NCBI RefSeq assembly: GCF_010183535.1
Contig: NC_071328.1
Coordinates: forward strand, 6,944,001-7,008,000
Origin: Caenorhabditis remanei
Taxonomy: Eukaryota; Nematoda; Chromadorea; Rhabditida; Rhabditidae
Direction: 5' to 3'
Length of the DNA stretch: 64,000 nucleotides
Shown here piece by piece: positions 47,088 through 59,426 of the stretch (position 1 is the first letter of the stretch; every line of letters starts with the position of its first letter). Made by a program: the position numbers and the translations under genes. Under the pieces are notes generated by a model. The model saw only the letters and a list, made by a program, of their open reading frames with translations, was not told the DNA's origin and ran no database searches.

Positions 47088-49524
47088 TTAGTTCGAAACT
47101 TCAACTGCTTCTCTTTCCCGATGACGGAGCTTGGTGAACACATCTCCAATATGAGTGAAACGATGGAAAATTCCATTCGGATCGATTTCATGGACTCCAG
47201 ATTCCTGAATAATAAGTGAACTGATGAGAAACAGAATTAGCACGTATTTCTTCTTGCTCTTTGACAAAATACGTGCAAGAAAACTATCTATTTCTTGCTT
47301 GAAACATAACAAAAAGTACCGGAAACACAAACCTCTTTGAAAATTTCAATAATTCTCTTTGAACTGATTCTCTCGTCTGTGTCATATTGTCTACTTTGGT
47401 CGAAAATTGTCTGAATGAAAGTGGGAACTTCGACATCAATTGTCAACTGAACAGTCTTCGAAATGATCGCTTTTCGAAGTTCATTTCCACGCAATCCACA
47501 TGATTCGAATGGAGTTTTTCCATCAGTGTAAACTTCATAGATGAGGGCGCCGTAACTGAAATCAGCCACTTTCGAAGTGTTATTTCAATTGAAAATATTT
47601 TTTCTTTTCTAGGTTTTAAGTTAGGTGAAAGAGCTAATCAGTCTTCCGGTGCTTCGTTTCTACCAAGCAATTTTCCAACCTGTAAACATCCGAAGAAGTA
47701 CTGTACAATCCCTTTTTGAGTGTCTCCGGAGCCATATATTTGACTGGAAGACATCCACCTTTCCGTTCTTTTATTGCAACTCCCTTCACGGATAATCCGA
47801 AATCAGAGATCTTTAGCTGAAAAAGTATCGAAAAAGTAAGATAGCATCTTCGCATTTTACCCGATTCCTTTTAGTTTCTGTAGTTATGAAAATGTCTTAA
47901 TCTTTTCTAAAACTCACAATTTTCTTTGAATTCAACAAACAATTTCTTGCTGCAATATCCCGATGAATGACATGTCTTCCGTGCAAATAATCTATTCCAC
48001 ATGCTGCATGAAACAAGTAAAGTATTTTATCTTCTGGAGGGACTTTAGAATCTTTCGATAGAAGAACGTCTTCTAATGACGATCCATCACAGAATTCCAT
48101 CACTATCATTATTGGTTCTTTCATTGTACAAACGCCATAGAATTTGATAACATTCGGCTAAATAGTAAACGGCTTTTCAGATGAATCACTGTATCTTTGT
48201 GTTGACATTCTTATCAAACTAGAAACACTAACCAATTTGGGTGTTTAACATGTTATATACAAATGAAGATTGTCAACACGGTGAGTATACTTTTAGGGAT
48301 ACTAAAAAAATAACAAAAGTTTAAAAAAGCTCACATGAGACAGAGTCAACATCACATTGGCCTCCTTCAAAAACAAAATCTTCTCATTTGCGGATAGATG
48401 ATTCTGATGTAACGTCTTCACGGCTACAGTAACCGGTGATGTGAAGACTGAGGTCTGAAAGAGTCTAGGTCAATATATGTGGTCCAGATGTCCCTCACTT
48501 TCAATTGTCCCTTATGAACTTCTCCAAACTGTCCTTCTCCCAATTTCTTATTGAAAGTAACTTGTTCATTATTCAATTGCCATCCATGTCTCGCCAATCC
48601 ACACACTAATGTCATGTTTTCGTAGATTGGTTTGTGATTTAATTTGTGATAAGCAATGAGTTCACACACCGATTTGAAAGCGTACTTCTTTGTCCAATAC
48701 AACTTTTTCTGAAATGTTCGCATGGATAGAAGAGATTTCTCAATCCTCTCTCACCGTTTTCGTTCTCTTCACTAAAATATGAACATTCTGATAATGCCAT
48801 CTGATACTTATCACATATGCAATTCTTTTCCCTATTTCAGTCATTCGAATCAGAAAATCTCCATGATTACTCAACATTGCCTCGCATTCAGTTCTGCCCA
48901 TGAACCCGTGATAAAACGGGATATTGTCAATGTTATTCTCAACTCGACCCACTTCATCCGATGGTACTTCTACAAGTTGTTCTCGTGGTTTTGGTGTCTG
49001 AAGATATGAAAAAAGAGAATCGAGAAACACATAAGAACGAATATGGCCCCTGGCACAGATGAAAACACGTAACTGTCCTTTTTTGGTTACCAAAAGCGTT
49101 TTTCTCTAACAGCTCAAAAGAACAAAAGCTTTTTCTGAATCTTCTCTCTCGTCATTCACCTTCAACTCATCATTTTTTGTTTCAGATTCTGCCTTATTGA
49201 GTATTCCCGGAGTCAGAGGTTTTCCAGGTGTAATTGCAGGTGTCATAGGTGTCGGTTGAACAATTAATTGAATTGGAGTCTTTGCGAGATTATCAAGTGC
49301 CACGTTTCTCTCTTGTATGGTTTCTAAAGTTTATAGTATTCGTGTCACACATTTCTACATTTCTGTTATTTCAGTCAGGTTGTAGCAATGCAACAACTTT
49401 TCAAAAAGTTTACGGTACCTCCTGTTTTCGTCTCCTCACTTTTTGCTGTATTCGTTGATGGATCTTTATCATCGGACTGAGTCGATTCCGGTTGTAACTC
49501 TCTTTTAGATCTTTTTGATGGCAT
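47088..49524 (-). CDS. spe-8: SH2-domain non-receptor tyrosine kinase (SPE-8 type)
   Basis: The start MPSKRSKRELQPESTQSDDK opens a disordered N-terminus, followed by an SH2 domain (IPFYHGFMGRTECEAML, then GDFLIRMTE with the phosphotyrosine-binding Arg). The kinase domain has GEGQFGEV (glycine loop), VAVK near 48420, HRDIAARNC (catalytic loop), KISDFGLS (DFG) and VKYMAPETL. The order SH2-kinase is that of Fer/Fps-type kinases, greatly expanded in nematode sperm. The final exon reads ESGVHEIDPNGIFHRFTHIG and ends VEVSN. SPE-8 transmits the spermatid activation signal in C. elegans hermaphrodites. The identification with spe-8 (F53G12.6) is from memory and neighbourhood. It is convergent with atm-1, with only about 250 bp between the stops. 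Confidence 0.85.
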
Positions 49525-50248
49525 TTTTTGAGAAAAATTGAAAAACTTCGGGAATAAACTTTATACAATTTTCACGACAAACACGGTTTGTCGTACGTCC
49601 CGAACCTTTGAATAGTGTTCGTTTAAATTAATATTGTTTTTAATTTTTAATGTTTCTTTTTTAACATTTTCTGTTTATTCAAATTTGTGATTAATAATCA
49701 GTGATTTTTATTAATCACACTGATTATGTAATTTCACTGCGAGCTTAAAGATATTTTGAAAATTAAACAATCGCTGCGAAACCACGATTCAATAAGAGCG
49801 ATGTGCCTTTAAAATAATTAATAAAAACTATGAAAATGCTATTCTCACTTGAGTAACATCAAAAACTTTCTTTATTGCAACATGATAAATGTGTAATATA
49901 AATTTTCTTCTGAGTTTTATATCGTTTTCTTGATAATTTTTGTTAAAGTATGATTTTCAGAACACTTTCCCACGGGTTACTGTAGATTGTTTGTGGCGCG
50001 AAGATGATGAATTTGAACTGCAAGCTTTTCACAGTTCTAAACAATTTGATGGATTTTGGGCATCTTTTTAAAGTAATTTTCAACATTTCAATTCAACTGA
50101 GTATATTTTATGGCAAAGTTGCATCCTCGCGAATGTTTTTCTAATTTTTTTCAATGAATTTACATAAAATGTCTTGTTTTTCAGCGGTAGACTCCAAGAG
50201 TCCAGCTATACCCAACGCGGGAAGGTTAAAGGCTGGTCGCCTATAAAA
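49525..50248. promoter_or_regulatory. divergent intergenic region upstream of spe-8 and a small gene
   Basis: About 720 bp of very AT-rich DNA lies between divergent starts. A perfect 11-bp inverted repeat (GTGATTAATAA and TTATTAATCAC) occurs at about 49687-49718, with the partial copy CACTGATTAT following. A TTTTTCAG acceptor ends at 50184. Regulatory function is inferred from position alone. Confidence 0.35.
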
Positions 50249-50977
50249 ATGAAAAGTAAGTTGATTTTTCTTTTCTTCAAAAATCGACTGAAATGTGTAA
50301 ATATGTAAAATTGTTTTCAGGCACTACAAGAGCTCCGAAACAAGGACATCGTCCTAGAACAACTTCAGGATCGGTTCTGAAGCCGCGTGAGGAATTGTTA
50401 AGAGATTCGATACGGGTGAGTTGAAACTAACAATAATGAATTCAAAATTAATTTCAGTGCCAAGTCTCTTACGAGCCCTACGTCTTGATGTCTAAAGAGG
50501 AAACATGGGAAGAAGCGATTCGTTTGGCGACCAGTCTTGAGAAGGTTTGTAACATAAACCCAGATTCCAACAAATGAAAACTAGGAATGAAAATATCTCG
50601 AAGACATCTTTTGGAGATCAGTACTTATTTTTGTTCACGCAATGCGACATATTTCAGAAACCAGATGTTGTAAGAAAGGCGATATACAATCGCAGACACT
50701 TCATCAACAGAAAAATAGAGGATGGTTTGGTCAAATTCCAGGTTCTTGATCCAAGATCGCCAATCATCAACGACATAGCTGAGAAAGCTCAGGTAAAACT
50801 ACGAATGTTTTTTTTTAGCATGGATCATCTTGACAGAAACCCAATTACAATAGCTGTTCAAATTCTATTCATCAATTACAGACCATCACTATCAACGTCG
50901 TCCACTTCTTGGAAACTCACTACAAGAAAATATGCGCACAAATAAATGCAAAGATGGAAATCCAACAGACTGCATGA
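50249..50977 (+). CDS. uncharacterised small protein, about 139 residues
   Basis: Five short exons join with canonical sites: a 7-base first exon piece from 50249, then about 50321-50415, 50458-50544, 50659-50793 and 50881-50977 (TGA). The product starts MKSTTRAPKQGHRPRTTSG (basic, disordered), then appears helical: EEAIRLATSLEK, VVRKAIYNRRHFINRKIEDG, TINVVHFLETHYKKICAQ. No TM segment, signal peptide or known motif was seen. The start is ambiguous: the exon is open from the acceptor at 50184 in the same frame, so either 50249 is the first codon after trans-splicing or an upstream exon exists that I could not find. The next gene begins about 550 bp downstream on the same strand, so an operon is possible but not shown. 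Confidence 0.65.
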
Positions 50978-51530
50978 TGCATTAAACTCACTTCTAGGCG
51001 ATTCGCCGAAAAAAGAAAAATAACCGTTTTACAAGGAATTAATTCCATCTCATCATTTCTTGAAATATATGTTAACATTTTTCAACCTTACCATCTCTTC
51101 TTGTTAACCCCGACACATCCCTACTTTTTTATATCAATGTCTCACGAGGATTTCCATTCTGTTTAACTTGTTTTTACCTCGCTTTTCTCACCCAATTCCT
51201 CTATTTTTTCCGCACTTTTTACTGCATTCAGTCCTTATCTGCTTACCAGTAGGGTCACACCTCACAAAACGCATTAACCTAATCTTCACTTTTTTTGCAA
51301 AAAACTCGAGTTTTAATAAAAAAGATTACGGTTATCGCTGTTAAATGACATTTTCCTATGCGCCAAGTGTTTACGCTTTTTCTCTGCTCTCTCTTCAAAA
51401 CTTTCTGTATTTCTTTTGGTGGCCGATTATTTTCACTTTCGGTCATTTCTGAATAAAAAACTAACGTCTCTTCGTTTTTCAGAGTGAAACATCTGAAAAT
51501 CTTAAACAACCGAATGGGAAAGTGACGGAG
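50978..51530 (+). other. spacer between two plus-strand genes
   Basis: About 550 bp of mostly pyrimidine-rich 3' UTR and spacer, ending with a TTTTTCAG acceptor near 51481 that probably receives a spliced leader for the next gene. No coding sequence was recognised. Confidence 0.4.
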
Positions 51531-54500
51531 ATGAGACAAATTGTTGAATTGAGGACCTTATTGGGAGGAGAACCGCTCAAAGCACTGGATTTATTTGAAA
51601 AAATTGTTGGAGAATGTGAGTTGTTTAAGTCTGCATTAATGCACTTTCAGGTTGCTCAAAAAGGATTATTTTTTGAGTGATATAATTCAGAATTAAAGTA
51701 CTTGGAAAGAGTCCTATTCTGTTTTCAGGTGACGACGACACAATTTTAGAAGCAAGTCAATGTGTTTCCAACTATATTCGTCATTCAAGTATATATAAAC
51801 AACGAGTTTTATACGAGAAACTTCGGAAATGCAGCCTTTTGTCTCGATTATATTTATCACTTCAATTTAATGCATTCACTGATGTATCATTCCCAAAAAA
51901 GTTCATTTTTGATGGATCAAGTCTACAAGAGTATGACACAAGGAGAACAGATGAAGGTTCGCCTTTTACGAAATTTTACACATATTTAAAATAGATAATT
52001 CACAGTCTCTGTAACCTGACTCCTGATGGGTTAGTTCAAGGGAATTCGTGAAGTTATGAAAATTTTGAAAAGGAGGTCGACATAAAAAAATTTCGAATTG
52101 GCGTTTTCAGTTCCCGCCCACCGTCACTACGTCACTGCCGTTGGCTCGAATCGCTTCTTCAATTTGGGTCTTCTATCGGATGGAAGCCCAGTTTCGGAAC
52201 CTCATATTGTTAATTTGCCACGTGTCACTCAAATTGAAATGTCCAACTCACATACAATATTTGTGACAAAAAATAATCGGATATATGGATGTGGGAAAGC
52301 TTCGAGTTTCCTCCCAGATCGAATCGAAGAGCATGATGGAGGCTACGTGGCATTGCCAACTTTAATCAATATTCCGAACATTGATGTTACGAAAATAGTG
52401 GATTCTGTTCGAACGACAGAGGGGGGAACTCAGATTTTGATTGAGGATGAGGTAAGAAATGAGACATGAATAAATGAAAGAAGGCATTCATAATATTCTT
52501 TCTTTTTTGGTACAAAACGATACTTTTTAGTGGTACTTCATTGGAAAACATCCCGATAACACTGCCGAAACTCGCCGAATTTCATCCAATTGCTCAGTTT
52601 CTGTTAAAAAACACGAAAATCTGAAAAAAACGAAACTCCAAACAGCAAACGTGTCATTTGATGGAAAAGTTGTTCAGGTTAGTTGAGAAAAAAAGGTGAA
52701 AAGGAGAGAAAAAGGTACCTTCCAATATTTTCAGGTTCATGTCGGAATAGGATATGATTTTGCCACAAGATGCATCATGTGGGATCGAACCACGAAGTTT
52801 GATGCTCCAAAAAAATTACATTTTGTGATAAATGGATTTTCGAGAAATTTGTGCTGCAGTCGTTTCGACGATTTTCAAGTACTGAGTGATGGAACAATTT
52901 ATGCAGTGAGCTGTGGATTATTGAAAGGAAAATTAGAATTGTGGAAAAATAAGGATGATGGATTCAAAGGTCAGAGAATGATACAGTATATTATTTATGT
53001 CTGCATAGTTTCGTTAATCTAGCAGCAGTCAGCATAATATCAAAAGCCATTCTGATAATACTGTTTACAATTATAAATTTGAGTTTGTTTACAGTGAAAA
53101 ACGGCACTGTTCTGGAACATTTCGATACGAAGTACAGTTTGGTGGCTGTCGTTCATGAAGTACCAGGAACAATTGGCACCAAGTTTTTCAAAGTTTCTCC
53201 AGACGGACAAAATTTGATCATGAAAAAAGGATATGACAGTTCTACACAGGTATAATAATTAGAATACGAGAAATCTAGACATTTGAAAGAGATGGAACTC
53301 ACAAAACGATGTTATAAATCAAAAAGTAATTTCAGTACGACCGGAATTCCCTTAAAAGTAAGAAACCTCATCAGTTTGAGTCTGTTCAAATTCATCGAAT
53401 AATGGAGACTCGTGAAAATCAGTTCGATCCTGTTGATATCCCGAAAGATCTCAATCTGATTTTCATAAACTCGAAGACTGAAACAAAATCACGCTGGCTA
53501 GAAAAGGACACTATTTATGAAACAGAAGAATGGGATTATCCGAAAGAAGAATTCCAGATAAATCGTCGATTATTCGAAATGATTTTTCCTCATTACATCG
53601 AAGGAATTCGAGAAAACGAAGAGATTTATTTGTACCAAAAAGACATGAATTGCGAGTTATTCATCGATTCTGACAGGTAATTTTGATTTCTTAGTTCTTT
53701 GAGCAACTGAAAACGAGAAAATATTTTCGAATTTGAAAAATTCAGGCCTTCAACCAAAAGTTTCGTCCCACCAAGTTCCGCTGATCAATCATCGATTTGG
53801 TTTTTTATATCCATTGAAAAAACCAAAATTCCATGCCACAAAAATCTGATTCTACTTCATTCTCGTCAGATAACAGCCATGCAAAGATTCAATACAAATT
53901 ATGGAAATTTTGGAGCGATGGAATTAGAAGAGGAGAAACCAGTGGAAATTGCGATGAATGTATCTGCAGATACAATTAGAAATGCAATCAATGGAATGAT
54001 TGATATCAGAACTCTATATGAAATCAAAACTCTTGAGGTTTGATCAGAAATTGCACGTATAATCGAGTAATTTATTATTTTTTCAGTTAATCGAATGCAT
54101 CAACTTTTATGATTACCAGTTAATGGAAGAGTTGTTCCGCGATTCAATGTATATTTTAATGGATACCATCACTGAATATACACTTCCGTTCTTATATGAA
54201 TTATTCTGGAGTTTTGAGAATAATGTGATTGAAGGAATCGCGACGAGACCTGAAATATTCTGGAGTTCTATTTCTGCGATTCACCCGCCGAAGGAGTTTT
54301 TATTAAAGTAAGGTTCACTCGCCTATCTCTGTATCAAATTTCCCAAGCTATCCAGTCATGACCTCTTTCATTTCAGATTTGCCAAAAAGTTAGAACACCG
54401 TTACAAGAATGTTTCATATAAGCATGTCGATACAGATGAGCTGTCAAGCTACGATCCGAGCTACGTCATCAGAAGTCTTGTGAACCTTGATGAAGATTTA

Positions 54501-55722
54501 GAAGATGTCGTCTGGAATTCTCTACGTAAATCCCTTGACGACCCTCTCACTTTTTGGTATTCTGATGCAATGAAGAAAAAAGAAGAGAAACGGGCAGAAC
54601 GAAACCGAAGAAACAGTCACACATGTCGACAGGATAGTATATCAATGACATCTTCACCGGTGAGACTATTAAACTTTTTGCTCTACCGTCGTTCAAAACG
54701 ATGAAAAATTCCATAGAAATTATTTTATTTACAACTCTAGTAATGTCATGAACCTTTTACTCAATCGTTGAAATGGCAGCATTGCAGATTCCAATTGGAG
54801 GACATCCAAAAACTGAAAGCTTCTCTAAGTCGCTGAACAGTCCGGTGGCTCGAAGTCCCCTTACTCAATCGATGTCACCATTGGGAAAAGCTTTGCCAAT
54901 TCTCAAGGTAAGTAGTTATTTAATCTAATTTTAAGGAGTAAATAGTCTAGATTTAGGAAACAGAGTAGACGCGTCTTACGTATCAGCTAGATCGTGACAA
55001 TTGTCACTTTTCACTCGTTTCCAAACTTTTTAAATCGATTTAATAGTTGCAGCCAAGAAATGACAGTATTTCCAATTCATTCGAAGATTTTCCGGAAGTT
55101 GGGTTCACCCTGTCCACACCCAAATCATCATCCGGAATTTCCCCTGGTGGTCGTTTTGCTCCGAAAGGAACGAAATTCAAAAAAGATTTTGAAATTCTCA
55201 AACCTGCTACTCCTACTAATCCATGGAAATCAATGAGTCCATCAACTTCTTCGATAAGAGAAGAGATTCAAGTGAAACAAGTCGTCAATTTCGATGAGGT
55301 CGTCAGGAAAGAAGAGAAATTGCAGAAAAATATAAGTGAGGAGAATTTCTTCAGGCATCATCTATTTCAAACTAATTATGAAATGAAATTTCCAGGAACC
55401 GGTTTCAAAAAAGTGCAGCTATTACCACATGTAGAACTTGAGGAATTGGCTGTTGCGCAGATTCTGGAAGTTTTTGGTCAGGAGCTACACAATGAAGCTA
55501 TTATCAATGTAATATCAACTGATTACATACAATTCGTTCAAATATTGTTATGAATTCAAATTAAAAAAAACAGAAAATTTTGAATTCATAATACATTTTG
55601 TTGAACAATTTTTTATTCTCGGTACTGGTATTTTTCAGGTAGAACTGGTTAACGACGACAACTTTGATGTGGAAAATGAGCAAAATGTGTGGGGAAATAT
55701 GCCCGGGCTTGTTCGTCGTTAA
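51531..55722 (+). CDS. IBtk-like RCC1/BTB protein
   Basis: The gene has multiple exons. The chosen start ATG (MRQIVELRTLLGGEPLKALD) lies about 50 bases after a TTTTTCAG acceptor. The N-terminal helical region (about 100 residues) has DGSSLQEYDTRRTDE just before an RCC1-like propeller. The first blade reads VTAVGSNRFFNLGLLSDG and the next HTIFVTKNNRIYGCG. A BTB-like region follows (IPCHKNLILLHSRQITAM, IDIRTLYEIKTLELIECI). The C-terminal part is disordered and Ser/Pro-rich, with NPWKSMSPSTSSIREEI and a VNFDEVVRKEEK helix, the pattern seen at the end of IBtk. IBtk proteins are substrate adaptors of cullin-3 ubiquitin ligases or kinase inhibitors. The propeller is degenerate, and I see no clear ankyrin repeats at the N-terminus. 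Confidence 0.75.
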
Positions 55723-57006
55723 ATAAATTTCTAAGTTAGTTTTTTCGGCTTGTTAAAGTTTAGCTATTCTTTAGTAATGTTTTCTTAATATTTTCTGTTT
55801 ATTAATTATATGGTTCGAATCATTTCTTGTACAATTTGCATTCCTGAAGTCAGTGTGTCTTCTCGAGAAAAAATTCTCGAGAAAAGGAATTCTCGAGAAA
55901 TTCTCGAGAGATCTCTCGAGAGATTTCTCGAGAAATTCTCGAGACATTCTCGAGAATTCTCGAGAATTCTCGAGAATTCTCGAGAAATCTCTCGAGAGAT
56001 CTCTCGAGAATTTCTCGAGAATTCTCGAGAATCTCGAGAATAGGTTTTTGAAAATTTTGTTTACTGTTTATGGCGCGGTGCGCGGTGATTTTCAAATATT
56101 TGTATTATTAAAGCTTTATTGACAAAAATATAGTTTCTCCATTAGTTATTATTGAAATGTTTCTCGATTTAATGAACTCGGTTCTCTTGTTAAAAATGAA
56201 TCTCTTTCAATTTAATCTCAATCTCTATTACACTTGTTCACATACTTATTTTAGTAAAATTGGTTTTTTGTGAGTTTTTCGTGAAATCACTCCTCGAGAA
56301 AAATTTCTCGAGAATTCTCGAGAATTCTCGAGAAATCTCTCGAGAAATTTTTCTCGAGAACGTTCTCGAGAATTCTCGAGAAATCTCTCGAGAGATCTCT
56401 CGAGAATTTCTCGAGAATTCTCGAGAAAAATTTCTCGAGAATTCTCGAGAAATTCTCGAGAACTCTCTCGAGAATTTTCTCGAGAATTTTCTCGAGACCG
56501 TCTCGAGAAGACACACTGCCTGAAGTACCAGTGTCCGTTTGTTTGTAAAATCCGGGTTAATAAAATTTTCACTTTTTGTGTCTTTTCTATTGCTTCTCTG
56601 TTCGATGATATCTCTTTTAAAAAATTAAATAGTCAATAACTTTTGTCTATAAAGGTTTTCGTTAAAGGAACATTGACTCAATCATTGTCGGAGTCTCGAT
56701 ACGAAGTTGTATGAGTACTGTAGATGTTTGCGCGCGGAAAATCGAATTTCGAAATTATTAATTGATTTGTAGATTTCGCCGTTTTTTCGTTTTCTTCTGT
56801 TTTTCGTAGGGTGATCGAGAAATTTTCTACAAACATTAAAAACCATGCACAAGATTTTGTGATTTAACAGGAAAATATAATTGGTATGCTTTTTAATAAA
56901 AGAAAACCACTATTTTCGAGACACCATCCCTTCCAACTGCTTTTATTCCCTCTTCTCCTTCAATTAGTTCATTTTATAATATTTATCCCGTAAATGTTTT
57001 GCAGGT
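55723..57006. other. intergenic region carrying a foldback element
   Basis: It contains the IBtk-like 3' UTR, the foldback transposon at 55851-56518 (listed separately), and about 480 bp of AT-rich DNA before the next gene. A TTTTGCAG acceptor ends at 57004, two bases before the next ATG. Confidence 0.5.
55843..56526. mobile_element. hAT-like non-autonomous foldback transposon built of CTCGAG palindromes
   Basis: The body is 55851-56518 (668 bp), flanked by a perfect 8-bp duplication CCTGAAGT (55843-55850 and 56519-56526). The termini are inverted repeats starting CAGTGTGTCTTCTCGAGA and ending TCTCGAGAAGACACACTG. Both arms (about 55859-56041 and 56290-56509) are arrays of the palindrome TTCTCGAGAA at mostly 10-12 bp spacing, with about 16 and 19 copies of CTCGAG. 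The roughly 250-bp centre is ordinary AT-rich sequence without coding potential. An 8-bp duplication and CAGTG-type termini are typical of hAT-superfamily elements. With no transposase this is a MITE. Open frames across it translate to meaningless Ser-Arg-Glu-Phe repeats. Confidence 0.9.
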
Positions 57007-59426
57007 ATGAATGGTCAAGCGGAGCGTTGTGACCGTACAGCCTACGTCTCGGGTCTTCAGCCGACAGTTTCGGATATTGAACTTTTCGAAGTCTTTAATC
57101 GAACTGCGCACGTTGAAAAGGTTATTGTTCGAAATGGAACAGTTCGTCACGCTCTTGTCGTCTTCAAGTGAGTCACACATTAAAGTGTCTTTAAAAATCG
57201 TTTGTTCGAAGAATTTTTAATTTTCGCTTTTCAGAACAGTGAACGGCCTCTATCAAGTGCTCGTCAATTTCCAAGGAACAACTCTTCATGGTCGTCAACT
57301 TCATATTCGTCCATTGAGAGAAAGTTCTCATGCGAATAGCGAAACGATTACAACAATGTTTGAAAAAGCGAAAAATCAGGGAGGAAGACCAGAGAACCAG
57401 AAATCACATCAACGTCCTTCTTCTGCACAAGAAATGACAACTCAGACCCAAGATCCTCCACCACAATATTCCACGTCGTCTTCTTCATACACTTCTCATC
57501 GGAATCACCATAACCAAAATGCTCATCATCAAAATCCACAACACCATAGCTACCACAATCCCAGTTCGCAACAATACAGCCAGAATCAACGCGGATATCG
57601 AAATTCATCAGGAAGTAACGGTAGTAGTGGGTTGTATGGTCGACGACGGAATGGTGGATACAATCGGAGTGCTGGATTCCAAAATGAATCATATTCTGGA
57701 AATGGAGTAGGTGTGACGATGTTCGATAACCATCCAGTTCAACAATACACCGGATTTCAACAAAATCAAGATATCCAATTTGATGATTATGCAGAAGGAG
57801 CGAAAAGGTTTAGCTATTGAGGCTGTTTTGTTGTGAAAATCCGACAATTTAATGTTTCATTATATACATTCTTCCATAGCTTTACGACACATACATATCT
57901 TTTCACTTTCATTTCACCAATTACTGAGAATTAATAGTAATTTTATTCCAGATTCGACAATCTTGCCAACCTGATTCGGGCGAGCACTCCAACGGACCCA
58001 TTCGCTAATTATCACAAGTATTTTTGCTTTGATAAATAAACATTTTTTCTAAAATAGTTTTACTTTCAGAAATTCTGATGCATCCAGTTGTGCAATATCA
58101 CCAACTCCACAACAAAGATCTCGTGCCTTATCGGCAAGAGATTTCAAGCAACCTCCACCAACGTGGAAAATGGAACTCAGAATCAAGAATGAGATGGCTG
58201 AAGCACAAGCAGCCGCTGATAGAGCAAGTGAAGCACACCAACAATTTCCACAACCATTGTCAATGTCTCCGCAAGAATTTCTGGCACAAATTGCGCAACA
58301 AGCAACGATTCCTGCTGCCGAAAAACAAGGAACTGACTATCAAGGAATGAGGAAGAAACGCCCGAATCTATCAGTCATCAATCCTTCGCTCTTCTATGAG
58401 CAGTATCCACGAACTTCCTCGCCTGTCGCTTTTGTTCCAAATACCAGTATGTTTCAAAAATGTCTTTTTTTTTTAAATTTTAGTATATTTTTAAACCAAT
58501 TTTCCAGCTTCCAATTCTGACAAGAATCCCTCGCCACACGATCCTGCAGTTCTTGCTTATAGTCGCCTCCGGGCTCCACAATCAGCATTCGAAGGTCTTT
58601 CACCAATCGACACGAATAATTGTTCATTTATTACAAAACATTTGGGCCCGACAGCTGAAATTCCATCCAACAAAAGTCGTGATTTGACTAACGAAGAATT
58701 ATCAGACATGATTGTATCAACTGGAAATCTTCGTATAAACCCAACAATTACTGATTCCTTTGTTGAGCCAACTCATCCAGAAGAGCCGGCTCCATGGTCT
58801 CCTCTGAAACGTCTTCGTGCTGAAAGTGGATCATTGTCAGCTGCTCCAATTGCCTCTCCTCAGTTTTCACCAATAAAATCGAAATCGGTGGACGAATTAT
58901 GTGATAATGACACAGAAGATGATGACGTGTTTGGTGGTTCAGAGAATAAAGAGACATCTGGAGACAAAGAGAGGCAACAGACTGTGGCTCCGGTGGTGGA
59001 GCAAAAGATTTCTGATTTCGAGGACATTAACAACAGCCGATTACCATCGAATTCTCATTCGGCTGCTCCGAGTTCCGATCAGAAGAGTTTTGTATTTCCT
59101 CCGGTACGCTCGATCATTGAAGAGCAATTTCATTCTATTAAATATTTCAGGAATACCCTATGTGCCGACATTCATCGGTTCCATCAATTGCTCATCTTGT
59201 TGGAGATCTATCAGATTTCTGTCCGCTTTCTCCGCATTTGACTGCCGGCGAAAAAATGCTCATTGGCGGTGGTGATGACTCTGTGTATCCTGAGAATACA
59301 GAAGACGTTGACAAGACTTCCGAAGAAAAGACATCATCTGATGAGAAGTCTTCTGAAGACGTTGAGATTATGACGACACCAGAAATCAATACGGAAGCAC
59401 TGAAGGTATCAAATGTCGCCGTGTAA
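57007..59426 (+). CDS. RRM-domain RNA-binding protein with long disordered tail
   Basis: About six exons encode roughly 680 residues. The ATG follows a TTTTGCAG acceptor by two bases, so the start is well supported and probably trans-spliced. The N-terminal 100 residues form an RRM: AYVSGLQPTVSDIELFEVFN (RNP2-like strand and helix), HVEKVIVRNG, HALVVFKTVNGLYQVLVNFQ (degenerate RNP1) and LHGRQLHIRPL. The rest is low complexity: a His/Asn/Gln-rich stretch (HRNHHNQNAHHQNPQHHSYH), a Gly/Ser/Arg stretch (GSSGLYGRRRNGGYNR), Pro/Ser segments with possible kinase sites (PWSPLKRL, PQFSPIKSK), and an acidic Ser/Glu tail ending VSNVAV. Such composition suits RNP granule proteins. No specific ortholog was recognised. 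Confidence 0.8.

Noticed and set aside
55859..56509. CRISPR-like regular array
   Set aside because: The repeat is a 10-bp palindrome without unique spacers, in a eukaryotic genome, inside transposon termini.
55810..56572. Several overlapping frames on both strands rich in Ser-Arg-Glu-Phe/Leu repeats
   Set aside because: They are translations of the CTCGAG palindrome array of the foldback element, appear in several frames at once, and have no start or splice context.
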